From Nonomuraea jabiensis (GTDB lineage Bacteria > Actinomycetota > Actinomycetes > Streptosporangiales > Streptosporangiaceae), in the NCBI RefSeq assembly GCF_014204795.1, contig NZ_JACHMB010000001.1, forward strand, positions 7,390,501 through 7,454,500: a DNA stretch of 64,000 bases, given 5' to 3'. The notes below the pieces were generated by a model. The model made no database searches. It saw only the letters and a list, made by a program, of their open reading frames with translations, and was not told where the DNA came from. Positions 42,617-51,123 of this stretch are shown here, piece by piece. A program made the translations under genes and the position numbers. The stretch's first letter is position 1, and each line of letters opens with the position of its first letter.

Positions 42617-42982
42617 GTGGCCACCATCGAAGTAACAGAGCAGAACTTCAACGACGTCGCCGACAAGGGGATCGTGCTGCTCGACTTCTGGGCGGAGTGG
42701 TGCCCGCCGTGCAAGAAGTTCGGCCCGATCTTCGAGCAGGCCTCGGACCTGCATGGGGACATCACGTTCGGCAAGATCGACACCGACGCCGAGCAGGGGC
42801 TGGCGCAGGGCTTCGACATCACCTCGATCCCGACGCTCATGGCCATCCGCGACGGCATCGTGGTCTTCGCCCAGGCCGGCGCCATCCCGGCGCCCGCGCT
42901 GGAGGACCTGATCAGGCAGGTGCGGGCGCTCGACATGGACGCCATCAGGGCCGAACTCGCCGAGGAGATGAAGCAGAACTGA
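42617..42982 (+). CDS. Thioredoxin with CPPC active site
   Basis: 121 residues, GTG start with GAGGAG upstream. Active site WAEWCPPCKKF has Cys29 and Cys32; cis-proline loop SIPTLM is present. CPPC in place of CGPC raises redox potential and suggests a more oxidising thioredoxin. It reduces or exchanges protein disulfides in the cytosol. A SigR-type promoter precedes it. No thioredoxin reductase is adjacent, so it relies on a reductase elsewhere. Confidence 0.93.
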   Translation: MATIEVTEQNFNDVADKGIVLLDFWAEWCPPCKKFGPIFEQASDLHGDITFGKIDTDAEQGLAQGFDITSIPTLMAIRDGIVVFAQAGAIPAPALEDLIRQVRALDMDAIRAELAEEMKQN

Positions 42983-42997
42983 CCCCTCCCGGGGGTC

Positions 42998-43765
42998 TCA
43001 GGGCTTGCGGGCGACCCCGACGTACCCGAAGGTGATCCCGTTGCCGGGTGCGTCCGGGTCGTCGGGCCGCCAGCCGTTCGGGTACGTCAGCCCGGGCTCC
43101 TCCAGCTCGTACCCCTCGAAGAAGCGCAGGATCTCCTCGCGCGTCCGCAGGCTCAGCGCGGCCGTGGCCCGCCGGTAGATCTCGACGGCCTGCGGGGTGG
43201 TGTCCGGCGTGGTGTCGATGGCATGGCTGATCACCAGCCGGCTGCCGGGCGCGCTCGCGGCACGCAGCTTGCCCACCATGTCGTAGGCCACGTAGTCCGG
43301 GATGAAGTGCAGGATCGCCAGCATCAGGAACGCCACCGGCCGGTCGAAGTCGACCATGTCGCCCAGCTTGTCCAGCAGCGTGTCGGTCTCGCGTACGTCC
43401 GCCTGCAGGAAGTCCACGTTCTCGGTCCTGGCCAGCAGCGCCCTGCCGTGCACGCAGACCACGGGGTCGTTGTCCACGTAGACGACCCGCGCCTCAGGGG
43501 CGATCTCGTGCGTGTTCCCCTGAGTCGGCAGACCGGCGCCGAGGTCGACGATCTGCCGCACCCCCGAATCGACCAGGTGCCGCACGGCGCGGCGCAGGAA
43601 CGCCCTGTTCGCGCGGGCGCCCTCCTTGGTGTTGGGGAACGTCTGCAGGATCTGCTCGGCGGCTGCCCTGTCGGCCGCGAAGTTGTCCTTGCCGTCGAGG
43701 AAGTAGTCGTACATCCGCGCGACGTTCGGGACGTTAGGGTCCACCCCCTCTGGGGCACTGTCCAC
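42998..43765 (-). CDS. SAM-dependent methyltransferase, DUF574/Methyltransf_19 family
   Basis: 255 residues, GTG start behind AGGAG. The family N-terminus NVARMYDYFLDGKDNFAADR and the SAM loop IVDLGAGLPTQGNTHE, then VVYVDNDPVV, are all seen. This family is expanded in actinomycetes; targets are generally unknown. The stop lies 15 bp from the thioredoxin stop (convergent). Confidence 0.92.
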   Translation of the reverse strand: MDSAPEGVDPNVPNVARMYDYFLDGKDNFAADRAAAEQILQTFPNTKEGARANRAFLRRAVRHLVDSGVRQIVDLGAGLPTQGNTHEIAPEARVVYVDNDPVVCVHGRALLARTENVDFLQADVRETDTLLDKLGDMVDFDRPVAFLMLAILHFIPDYVAYDMVGKLRAASAPGSRLVISHAIDTTPDTTPQAVEIYRRATAALSLRTREEILRFFEGYELEEPGLTYPNGWRPDDPDAPGNGITFGYVGVARKP

Positions 43766-44164
43766 GATTTCTCCTGAAATATCGCCCTATTTGCGGGCGA
43801 TCATAGCCGCGTTTTCCCGGTCTCCCTGGAATTTGGTTCTACTCGTGGTGCCAGTGAGACGTACATCACCCACCTCCGTCACCCCCCGCCTCACCGCCCT
43901 CGCACGCGGTGACGCACCTGCGCCGGTGGTTCGCCGACGGGGGCGCGGCCCCTCGCGGCTCACCGGCCGCCGTCCACCGGCCGCCGCCGTGGGTCGGACC
44001 CCTCGCCTCACGCCCGAGCGCGCCGTCACGGACGGGCCGCCGGGCTCGGGCACGCGTCGCGGGCGGGCTGCTGCTTGGCGAAAGCTGGGTGGCGGAAGCG
44101 GGCCGGCAGCCGAAAGGGGACGCGCGCCTGGGAAAGGCGGGCGTCCCCTCAGGTGCCGGTGGGG
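43766..44164. other. 399-bp intergenic region
   Basis: At the left, TATGAT on the minus strand (43800-43805) suits a -10 for the methyltransferase. At the right is the DAHP synthase terminator. Open frames in the very GC-rich middle lack conserved content, and I see no gene. Confidence 0.5.
44115..44149 (-). terminator. Terminator of the DAHP synthase gene
   Basis: AGGGGACGC and GCGTCCCCT form a 9-bp stem, extended by CGCC/GGCG inside, followed on the minus strand by TTTCGG. It lies 16 bp after the stop. Confidence 0.8.
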
Positions 44165-45502
44165 TCAGCCGCGGTAGAGCTCGGCCACGCGGAAGGCGAG
44201 GTCGAGGGACTGGCTGCGGTTGAGCCGCGGGTCGCAGGCCGTCTCGTAGCGGGTCGCGAGGTCGTCCTCGGCGATCTCGTGTCCGCCGCCCACGCACTCC
44301 GTCACGTCGTCACCGGTGAACTCGATGTGGATCCCGCCGGGATGCGTGCCCAGCGACCGGTGCACCTCGAAGAAGCCCGCCACCTCGTCCAGCACGTCGT
44401 CGAGCCGGCGGGTCTTGTGCCCGCTGGGCGCCTCGAAGGTGTTGCCGTGCATCGGGTCGCAGATCCAGGCGACCCGCGCCCCCGTGGCCGTGACCTCCTT
44501 GACCAGGGCGGGCAGGTGCTCGCGGATCTTGGAGGCGCCCATGCGGGTGATGAAGGTGAGCCGCCCCGCCTCGTTGCCCGGGTTGAGCTTCTCGATGAGG
44601 CCGAGGGCCTCGTCCGGCGACGTGGTGGGGCCGAGCTTGACGCCGATCGGGTTGCGGATGCGGGCGAAGAAGTCGACGTGCGCCCCGTCGAGCTGGCGGG
44701 TGCGCTCGCCGATCCAGACCATGTGCGCCGACACGTCGTACGGCAGCCCCGTACGCGAGTCGATGCGCGTGAGCGCGCGGTCGTAGTCGAGGATGAGCGC
44801 CTCGTGGGAGGAGTAGAACTCCACGGTGTGGAACTCCTCGGGATCGGCCCCGCAGGCCCGCATGAACGCGAGCGCCTGGTCGATCTCCCTGGCCAGCTGC
44901 TCGTAGCGGCGCCCGGCGGGCGACTCGGCCACGAAGTCCTGGTTCCACGCGTGGACCTGGCGCAGGTCGGCGTAGCCGCCCTTGGTGAACGCGCGGGCGA
45001 GGTTGAGGGTCACGGCCGAGGAGTGGTACGCCTTGAGCAGCCGCCACGGATCGGGCCGGCGCGCCTCGGCGGTGAAGTCGAACCCGTTGACCATGTCGCC
45101 CCGGTAGGCGGGCAGCTCGATCCCGTCACGGACCTCGCTGCCCTTGGAGCGCGGCTTGGCGAACTGGCCCGCGACCCGGCCGATCTTCACGACCGGCACC
45201 TTGCCCGCGTACGTCAGCACGATCGCCATCTGCAGCAGCGTCTTGAGCTTGTTGCGCACGTTGTCGGCGGTCGCGCCGGAGAAGGTCTCCGCGCAGTCGC
45301 CGCCCTGCAGGACGAAGGCCTCGCCCCGGGCGACTGCGGCCAGCTGCTCCTTGAGCTGGTCGCACTCGCCGGCGAAGACCAGTGGGGGCAGGCCGCCGAG
45401 CTCGGCGACGACCTTGTCGAGCTCGCCGCGGTCGGGCCAGTCAGGTTGCTGTGCCGCGGGGAGGGCTCGCCAGGAATCGAGATCCACGAGATTGCTGCTC
45501 AC
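44165..45502 (-). CDS. aroG: 3-deoxy-D-arabino-heptulosonate 7-phosphate synthase, class II
   Basis: 445 residues from the GTG at 45502, usual length for class II (plant-like) enzymes; the frame is open further upstream only as a shadow. Motifs: VLQGGDCAETF with the metal-site Cys, VKIGRVAGQFAKPRS, MVNGFDF, WICDPMHGNT, and a Glu/Asp-rich end (HIEFTGDDVTECVGGG). It condenses PEP and erythrose 4-phosphate, the first step of the shikimate pathway. Monocistronic. Typical actinobacterial gene often called aroG or aroH. Confidence 0.95.
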   Translation of the reverse strand: MSSNLVDLDSWRALPAAQQPDWPDRGELDKVVAELGGLPPLVFAGECDQLKEQLAAVARGEAFVLQGGDCAETFSGATADNVRNKLKTLLQMAIVLTYAGKVPVVKIGRVAGQFAKPRSKGSEVRDGIELPAYRGDMVNGFDFTAEARRPDPWRLLKAYHSSAVTLNLARAFTKGGYADLRQVHAWNQDFVAESPAGRRYEQLAREIDQALAFMRACGADPEEFHTVEFYSSHEALILDYDRALTRIDSRTGLPYDVSAHMVWIGERTRQLDGAHVDFFARIRNPIGVKLGPTTSPDEALGLIEKLNPGNEAGRLTFITRMGASKIREHLPALVKEVTATGARVAWICDPMHGNTFEAPSGHKTRRLDDVLDEVAGFFEVHRSLGTHPGGIHIEFTGDDVTECVGGGHEIAEDDLATRYETACDPRLNRSQSLDLAFRVAELYRG

Positions 45503-45594
45503 GAGATACGAGGGTAATCCACTGGCTCCGGGCCCACGGACCTCGTTGTCCACGTTGTGAGAATGCAGTTGTGCCCTTGGGGAATCAGAGGCGG

Positions 45595-46791
45595 TCAAAG
45601 TTCCTTTACGGACACGTGCTCGGGCCGTATCCCCAGCCCGATGAAGCGCCGGGTCACCCGCCTGAGCAGGGGGATCCGGGTGAGGTCGCGGGGCATCCTG
45701 GACGGGTCGAGCTTGTTGCTGAGGGCCCGCTTGATCACCAGGTTCTGGACCACCCGCTGGACCGCCTGCGTGACGCGCGTGGGCGGCATCCGCCGCTTCT
45801 GCACCAGGCGCAGGGTGGACTCGGGGATCGGCGCGCCGGACCTGAGCGACCCGGCGAGCAGGTTGGCGGTGGCGACCGCGTCCTGGACGGCCAGGTTGAT
45901 CCCCACCCCGAACACCGGCGACATGGCGTGCGCGGCGTCCCCGATGCACAGGAACCCGGGCCGGTGCCAGCGGCGCAGCCGGTTGAGCACGACGGTGAGC
46001 ACGCTGACGTCGTCGTAGCCGCCGATCTGCCCGATCCGGTCGGCCAGCCACGGCAGCAGCGTCGCGACCGGCCCGCGCAGCGCGTCGATCCCGGCGCGCA
46101 CCAGCTCGTCGTAGCCGCCCTTGGGGATCACGTACGCGAGTTGCCAGTAACTTTGCCGGTTGATGGCCACCATCATGCGTCCGCCGGAGATCCGCAGGAA
46201 CGTGTCGTCACGGTCGGACGGGTGCCGGGGCAGCCGGAACCACACCACGTCCATCGGCGCGCCGAGCTCCTCCGGCACGAGCCCGGCGCGCTCGCGCAGG
46301 GTCGAGTGCCGCCCGTCGGCGGCGACGGTCAGGTCGGCCCTGATCTCGTGCTCGCCCGACTCGTCCCGGTAACGCAGGCCGCGCACGGTCTGGCCCTCGC
46401 GGATCAGGTCGTACGCCTCCGCGTTCATCAGCAGCCGGAAGCTCGGATAGCGCGCGGCGGCGGACGTGACGAGGTTGAGGAAGTCCCATTGCGGTACGAA
46501 CGCGATGTAGTCGTACTTGCCGGGCAGCCCGCGCAGGCTCGCCAGCCTGGCGTCGCCGCGGTCGGTCACCATGCTGATCCCGTACGCCTTGCGATGGGGG
46601 ATCTTCAGGAACTCCTCGGCCAGCCCCAGCTCGTCGAGGACCTGCAGCGTGGACGGATGGATCGTGTCGCCCCGGAAGTCGCGCAGGAAGTCGCCGTGCT
46701 TCTCCAGCAGCGTGACCTCGACCCCGGCCCTGGCCAGGAGCAGCGCCAGCATCGCGCCGGCCGGTCCGCCCCCCGCTATTACACAGCTCAT
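45595..46791 (-). CDS. FAD-dependent monooxygenase (PHBH/UbiH fold)
   Basis: 398 residues. FAD Rossmann motif GGGPAGAMLALLLARAG, the AADGRHS (DG) motif, and GDAAHAMSPVFGVGINLAVQDA are all present, defining a single-component flavoprotein hydroxylase. Such enzymes use NAD(P)H to hydroxylate aromatic or polyketide substrates. No pathway genes lie next to it, so it may act in drug modification. A dyad TGAGA-N3-TCTCA sits just upstream, in the gap shared with the divergent anti-sigma gene. Confidence 0.92.
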   Translation of the reverse strand: MSCVIAGGGPAGAMLALLLARAGVEVTLLEKHGDFLRDFRGDTIHPSTLQVLDELGLAEEFLKIPHRKAYGISMVTDRGDARLASLRGLPGKYDYIAFVPQWDFLNLVTSAAARYPSFRLLMNAEAYDLIREGQTVRGLRYRDESGEHEIRADLTVAADGRHSTLRERAGLVPEELGAPMDVVWFRLPRHPSDRDDTFLRISGGRMMVAINRQSYWQLAYVIPKGGYDELVRAGIDALRGPVATLLPWLADRIGQIGGYDDVSVLTVVLNRLRRWHRPGFLCIGDAAHAMSPVFGVGINLAVQDAVATANLLAGSLRSGAPIPESTLRLVQKRRMPPTRVTQAVQRVVQNLVIKRALSNKLDPSRMPRDLTRIPLLRRVTRRFIGLGIRPEHVSVKEL

Positions 46792-46805
46792 AATTCATCA
46801 CCCGA

Positions 46806-46818
46806 TGAGATTGTCTCA
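46806..46818. promoter_or_regulatory. 13-bp dyad in the divergent monooxygenase/anti-sigma promoter
   Basis: TGAGA-N3-TCTCA, 15 bp upstream of the monooxygenase ATG, with a further TGAGA copy at 46824. It is a candidate operator; no regulator gene is adjacent. Confidence 0.4.
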
Positions 46819-46911
46819 CGCCATGAGAAAAGAGCAAGCCCCCGCAGCCATCCGACATGCCCGAGTCGCCGAAGTACATGCGTGAGCCGCCTCTCACAAA
46901 GGGAGTGGATG

Positions 46912-47904
46912 ATGACGGACGAACTCCACACCCTCTCGGGCGCCTACGCCGTGCACGCACTGCCGTACGCCGAGTGGGTGCTGTACGAGGAGCACCTGCT
47001 GGCGTGCCCGGCGTGCTGGGTGGAGGTCCGGCGGCTGCGGGAGACGGCGGCCAGGCTCGCCGAGGCGCTGGCCGAGCCGCCGCCCGCCGCGCTCCGGCAG
47101 CGCCTCCTCCATGCCGCCCACGAGCTACGGCGGCCCGAGGAGCGGCCTGGGCGGGGGTCAGGAGCGGTGCCGGACGACAGCCCGACCATCTGGCGGCCCC
47201 CGACGTCACGCGCGCCCGCAACCCCGCCTACAGCCCTGCCCGTGCCCCCGTCCGTGCCCCCGCCCGTGCCCCCGTCCGTGCCCCCGTCCGTGCCCCCGCC
47301 CGTGCCTTCATCCGTGCCTCCATCCATGCCGGAGGACTCGCCGACGCTCAGGATCCCGCCCGAGCAGCCCGCCGCGTTCAGGACCGCGCCCGAGCTCCCG
47401 GCGGCTCACGAGGGCGGCCAGGTCCTGCCCCTCAGGCGCCGCCGGGCCAGGCTGACGGCGGGCCTGGCCGCCGTGGCCACGGCCGCCGCGGTCGCGCTCG
47501 GCGCCGTCGCCGTGGACGCCCGCCGCGACCTGAGCGACCTGACCGCCAGGCACGACGAGGTGATCGCCGTGCTGGCCGCGCCCGACGCCGAGACGGTACG
47601 CCGGCCCGCCACCTCCGGCGGCACCGGCACGGTCGTGATCTCCCGCGCCAGGGGACGCCTGGTGTTCGCCTCGTCCGGCCTGGCCGAGCTGCCCCGGTCC
47701 AAGGGGTACGAGCTGTGGCTCATGGGCCCGGACGGCCCCCGCCCCGCCGGGATGCTCGATCGGGCCGAGGGCGGCCTGACCACACCCCTGCTGATCACGC
47801 CGGAGCGGGGCGACGTCCGCGTGGCGCTCACGGTCGAGCCGGCGGCCGGTTCCGGCAGGCCCACGACCCGGCCGGTCCTGCTGGCCGAGCTCCCGGAGGC
47901 CTGA
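46912..47904 (+). CDS. Orphan ZAS-type anti-sigma factor (RskA-like)
   Basis: 330 residues from ATG 46912 with GGGAG six bases upstream (ATG 46909 is an alternative). The N-terminal zinc-binding domain has the HxxxCxxC motif (HLLACPAC, His near residue 28). A long Pro/Val/Ser linker (about 100-140, repeated VPPSVPP units) leads to one membrane helix (about 180-200) and an extracytoplasmic RskA-type C-domain (LVFASSGLAELPRSKGYELWLMG). It sequesters an ECF sigma factor at the membrane. No sigma gene is adjacent, which is unusual. It may be orphaned or partner a distant sigma. Confidence 0.85.
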   Translation: MTDELHTLSGAYAVHALPYAEWVLYEEHLLACPACWVEVRRLRETAARLAEALAEPPPAALRQRLLHAAHELRRPEERPGRGSGAVPDDSPTIWRPPTSRAPATPPTALPVPPSVPPPVPPSVPPSVPPPVPSSVPPSMPEDSPTLRIPPEQPAAFRTAPELPAAHEGGQVLPLRRRRARLTAGLAAVATAAAVALGAVAVDARRDLSDLTARHDEVIAVLAAPDAETVRRPATSGGTGTVVISRARGRLVFASSGLAELPRSKGYELWLMGPDGPRPAGMLDRAEGGLTTPLLITPERGDVRVALTVEPAAGSGRPTTRPVLLAELPEA

Positions 47905-47955
47905 CACGCAGTTAGGGGGTTGGTCACGCGCGTTTGATCGTAGATAGTGCAGGGC

Positions 47956-50175
47956 ATGCGTATCTTCGCGGCCCTGGTGCTGGCCGCCGCACTGTTACCC
48001 GTGTTAGCCGTGCCCGCGGCGGCCGCCGAAGCGGGCGCGGCCACCGTGGTGCCCGTCCAGGTCACGGGCTCGCCGGCCAGGCGATTCAACCTGATCATCA
48101 TGGGCGACGGCTACACCGAGCCGGAACAGGCCAGGTTCCGGGCCGACGTGGACCGGCACCTCAACGTGATGTGGTCGATCGAGCCGTTCAAGACGTACCG
48201 CAACTACATCAACGTCTACCGCGTCGACATCGTCTCCGGCGAGTCGGGCATCAGCTGCGACCCCGGACTGGACTCGCCGAAGAAGGTCACCCCGCTCGGC
48301 ATGGGCTTCTGGGGCCGCTGCAACCCCGGCAGCGTCCAGCGCCTGATCACCATGGACAACGCCGCCGCCACCCGCTACGCCGACCTGGTCACCGGCACCT
48401 CCTCCGGCAACCGGCAGATCCTCGCCCTCGGCAACAGCGGCACCTACGGCGGCGCGGGCGGCTCGTACGCCACCGCCTCGGGCAGCAACAGCATGTCCGC
48501 CCTGATCAGCCCGCACGAGCTGGGCCACTCCCTGGGCGGCCTGCAGGACGAGTACGACTACTACCAGCGCGGCGTCCCCGGCGGCGCCTACCCGGGGGCC
48601 GAGCCGGCCAGCCCCCACCACACGCTGCTGACCGAGCAGCAGATGAAGGACCAGCAGAAGAAGTGGTGGCGCTGGCTGGGCGAGCCCAGCGAGTCGGGCG
48701 GCCCCATCGGCCGCTACGAGGGCGGCCTGTACTACACGAGCGGCGTCTGGCGGTCCAGCCGGCACTCGATGATGAAGACCCTCGGCTACTACTACGACCA
48801 GGTCAGCCGCGAGGTCATGGTCCAGCGCATCACCGCCAAGACCATGGTCATCCAGGACGCCACGCCCAACCAGCAGCCCGTGGGGGCCGACCGGGTGCTG
48901 TGGGTCGAGCCGATGCGCCCCGTCGGCCACTCCCTGACGACCACCTGGAACGTGGACGGCAAGGACCTCGCCGGCCACGACGACGCCCTCGACCTGCGCA
49001 CTCTCGGCCTCACCCCGGGCACGCACACCGTCACGGCCACCGTCTCGGACCCGACCGAGTTCGTCAGGGACCCGGCGATCAGGGCCGCCATCACCAAGTC
49101 CCGCACCTGGACGGTGGACACGTCCCTGACCACCCCGCCGGACGGCGCCGAGGCCGCGTTCGTCTCCTCCACCCCCACCGACCGGCCGCTGGGCCGCGCC
49201 GACGTCGTGTACGTGGAGACCACCCATCCGGCCGCCGCCGTGCCCGAGGTGACGTGGACCGTGGACGGCCGCCCGGCGGGCACCGGCACCGACCTCGACC
49301 TGGGCAGGCTGAACCTGCAACCGGGCGCGCACACCCTCACCGCCGCCCTCGGCGGCCAGACCCTCAACTGGCAGATCGACGCGAGCGGGCCCGCCACCCG
49401 CTACGAGCTGTCCGAGCCACTCGCCGCGGCCGGCGACGCCTACGTCTACAACGGCCCCTTCTCGATGCGGCTGACGGGCGAGGACGACCGCGGCGGCTAC
49501 GTGGTCTCGGAGTCCAGGGTGGACGGGGACGGCTGGTTCAACTACTTCGGCTGGCCCACGTCCTCGGAGCTGCCGTGGACGTTCAGCGAGGAGGGCACGG
49601 TCATCGACTCCCTCGTGTACGGGAAGCTGCCGCGCGGCCGGCACACGATCGAATACCGCTCGATCGACGCCGCGGGCAACCAGGGCACGCCGAAGAGCTT
49701 CACCGTCACCACGATCGCCCCGCCGCCCGCCTGCACCCGCACGGTCACCGGCGTCCACCAGGGCGCCCTCGTCGCCGCCGACGGCGTCACCTGCCTCGAC
49801 GGTGCCCAGGTCAGCGGGCCCATCACCGTGAAGCCGGGGGCCTCGCTCGTGGTCAAGGGCGGCCGGATCGCCGGCACGCTCACCGCCGCGCAGCCCGCCG
49901 CCGTGCACCTGCTCAAGGCCTCCCTCACCGGCGCGCTCAACGTCAGCGGCGCCAAGGCGCTGACCATCGTGGGCGCCGACCTGCGCGGCGCCGTCCTGCT
50001 GGCCGGCAACGCGGCGCCGATCCTGTCGGGCAGCACGATCAGCGGCGCGCTGCTGTGCACGGGTGACAAACCCGTCGATCTCGGCGTGCCCAACAAGGGC
50101 GCGAGGTCGTGCGTGCGGCTAGCCGCGGCCGCCGGAGGAGGCGCTTACGAGGCGGTCCAGCACCGTGGTAAGTGA
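47956..50175 (+). CDS. Secreted M64-family metallopeptidase with Ig-like modules
   Basis: 739 residues from ATG 47956, with signal peptide (about 1-22). Zinc site HELGHSLGGLQDEY (His187, Glu188, His191, Asp198), typical of IgA-peptidase M64. Residues about 320-490 hold two similar Ig-like modules (TTTWNVDGKDLAG and EVTWTVDGRPAGT). The last about 150 residues form a repeat-rich, perhaps beta-helical domain (VSGPITVKPGASLVVKGG). It likely degrades extracellular proteins. Its 3' end overlaps the convergent APH gene by 57 bp. Confidence 0.9.
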   Translation: MRIFAALVLAAALLPVLAVPAAAAEAGAATVVPVQVTGSPARRFNLIIMGDGYTEPEQARFRADVDRHLNVMWSIEPFKTYRNYINVYRVDIVSGESGISCDPGLDSPKKVTPLGMGFWGRCNPGSVQRLITMDNAAATRYADLVTGTSSGNRQILALGNSGTYGGAGGSYATASGSNSMSALISPHELGHSLGGLQDEYDYYQRGVPGGAYPGAEPASPHHTLLTEQQMKDQQKKWWRWLGEPSESGGPIGRYEGGLYYTSGVWRSSRHSMMKTLGYYYDQVSREVMVQRITAKTMVIQDATPNQQPVGADRVLWVEPMRPVGHSLTTTWNVDGKDLAGHDDALDLRTLGLTPGTHTVTATVSDPTEFVRDPAIRAAITKSRTWTVDTSLTTPPDGAEAAFVSSTPTDRPLGRADVVYVETTHPAAAVPEVTWTVDGRPAGTGTDLDLGRLNLQPGAHTLTAALGGQTLNWQIDASGPATRYELSEPLAAAGDAYVYNGPFSMRLTGEDDRGGYVVSESRVDGDGWFNYFGWPTSSELPWTFSEEGTVIDSLVYGKLPRGRHTIEYRSIDAAGNQGTPKSFTVTTIAPPPACTRTVTGVHQGALVAADGVTCLDGAQVSGPITVKPGASLVVKGGRIAGTLTAAQPAAVHLLKASLTGALNVSGAKALTIVGADLRGAVLLAGNAAPILSGSTISGALLCTGDKPVDLGVPNKGARSCVRLAAAAGGGAYEAVQHRGK

Positions 50176-51114
50176 GCCGAACGCGGCTTCGCGGAGCCTG
50201 GCGTACTCCTCCTCCGGATACTGCCGGGGTCCGTTCTCCACCAGCAGGATCAGGTAGAGGTAGGCGCGGTAGAGGTCGATGCGGGTGCGCGCCGCCGGGG
50301 TGAGCTCCAGCGGCGTCACCTCGCGGTAGCCCGCCAGCAGCGGGTCGTCCTCCGCCAGCTCGCCGAAGATCGTCGGGGTGACGAACTCGGCGAGCGGGTC
50401 GCCCCAGAAGGCCCGTTCGTGGTCGATGATGGCCTGGATCCGGGGCGGGCCGCTGACGTCGAGGAAGACGTTGCCCGGCCAGACGTCGAAGTGCACCAGC
50501 CGCGGCGTCGTCACCTCGTCGAGCACCGGCGACGCGGCCTCGATCACCGCCATGATCTCGGCGGCGGAGCGCGGCAGCGGCGTCGGGTAGCGCTCGGTGT
50601 CGCCGATCAGCGCCCCCACCATCGCCAGGAACGCCTGCCGCCAGGTGGCGCCGACGATCCCGGCGTGCGGGTAGCCGAAGACCTCGCCGCGCACCGCGTT
50701 GAACCTGGCCAGCAGGCCGCCCAGCTCCCGGCGCAGCGCCGCCTCGCCCTCCGGCTTGACGTCGTTCCACGAGACCCCGTCGAGCGCGTCGAGCAGCAGG
50801 TAGTCGCCGCCCAGCACCGGGTCGTCGAACCCGGCGCACAGCAGCGTGGCCACCGGCACCCCCGCCTGCGCCGCCAGCTCGTACGCGGCGGCCTCCATGC
50901 GCAGCAGGTTGCGCTCGTAGCTGAGCTGGTCGAGGTCGGGCGGCGGGGACAGCTTGAGCACCACCTCGCGCCCGTCGTCCAGCTTGAGCCGCCAGACGGC
51001 GTTGGCGTAGCCGTCGGTCAGCTCGGTGACGGCCACGACGCCCGTGCCCAGCGCGCGGCGGAGCAGGGCGTCGAGCTCGGCGTCGGCTAAGCGGCGCTTG
51101 GTTCTACTGTCCAC
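50119..51114 (-). CDS. Aminoglycoside phosphotransferase (APH) family kinase
   Basis: 331 residues, GTG start. Nucleotide-lobe VVLKLSPPP, Brenner motif HFDVWPGNVFLD (catalytic Asp and Asn), metal-binding IIDHERAFWGDP. Such kinases phosphorylate aminoglycosides or unrelated small molecules such as sugars, choline or macrolides; the substrate is unproven. It lies nine bases after the cebR stop, on the same strand. That placement could hint at a sugar-kinase role in cellobiose use, but it could be incidental. Confidence 0.85.
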   Translation of the reverse strand: MDSRTKRRLADAELDALLRRALGTGVVAVTELTDGYANAVWRLKLDDGREVVLKLSPPPDLDQLSYERNLLRMEAAAYELAAQAGVPVATLLCAGFDDPVLGGDYLLLDALDGVSWNDVKPEGEAALRRELGGLLARFNAVRGEVFGYPHAGIVGATWRQAFLAMVGALIGDTERYPTPLPRSAAEIMAVIEAASPVLDEVTTPRLVHFDVWPGNVFLDVSGPPRIQAIIDHERAFWGDPLAEFVTPTIFGELAEDDPLLAGYREVTPLELTPAARTRIDLYRAYLYLILLVENGPRQYPEEEYARLREAAFGSLTTVLDRLVSASSGGRG

Positions 51115-51123
51115 GGGAGCCTT

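Noticed and set aside
43791-44223. Arg/Pro-rich ORFs between the methyltransferase and DAHP synthase genes
   Set aside because: Biased composition from GC-rich DNA on both strands, no homology features, and they run through a terminator.
45382-46911. N-terminal extension of the anti-sigma frame
   Set aside because: Antisense of the monooxygenase and DAHP synthase genes; the ribosome binding site and zinc domain fix the start at 46912.
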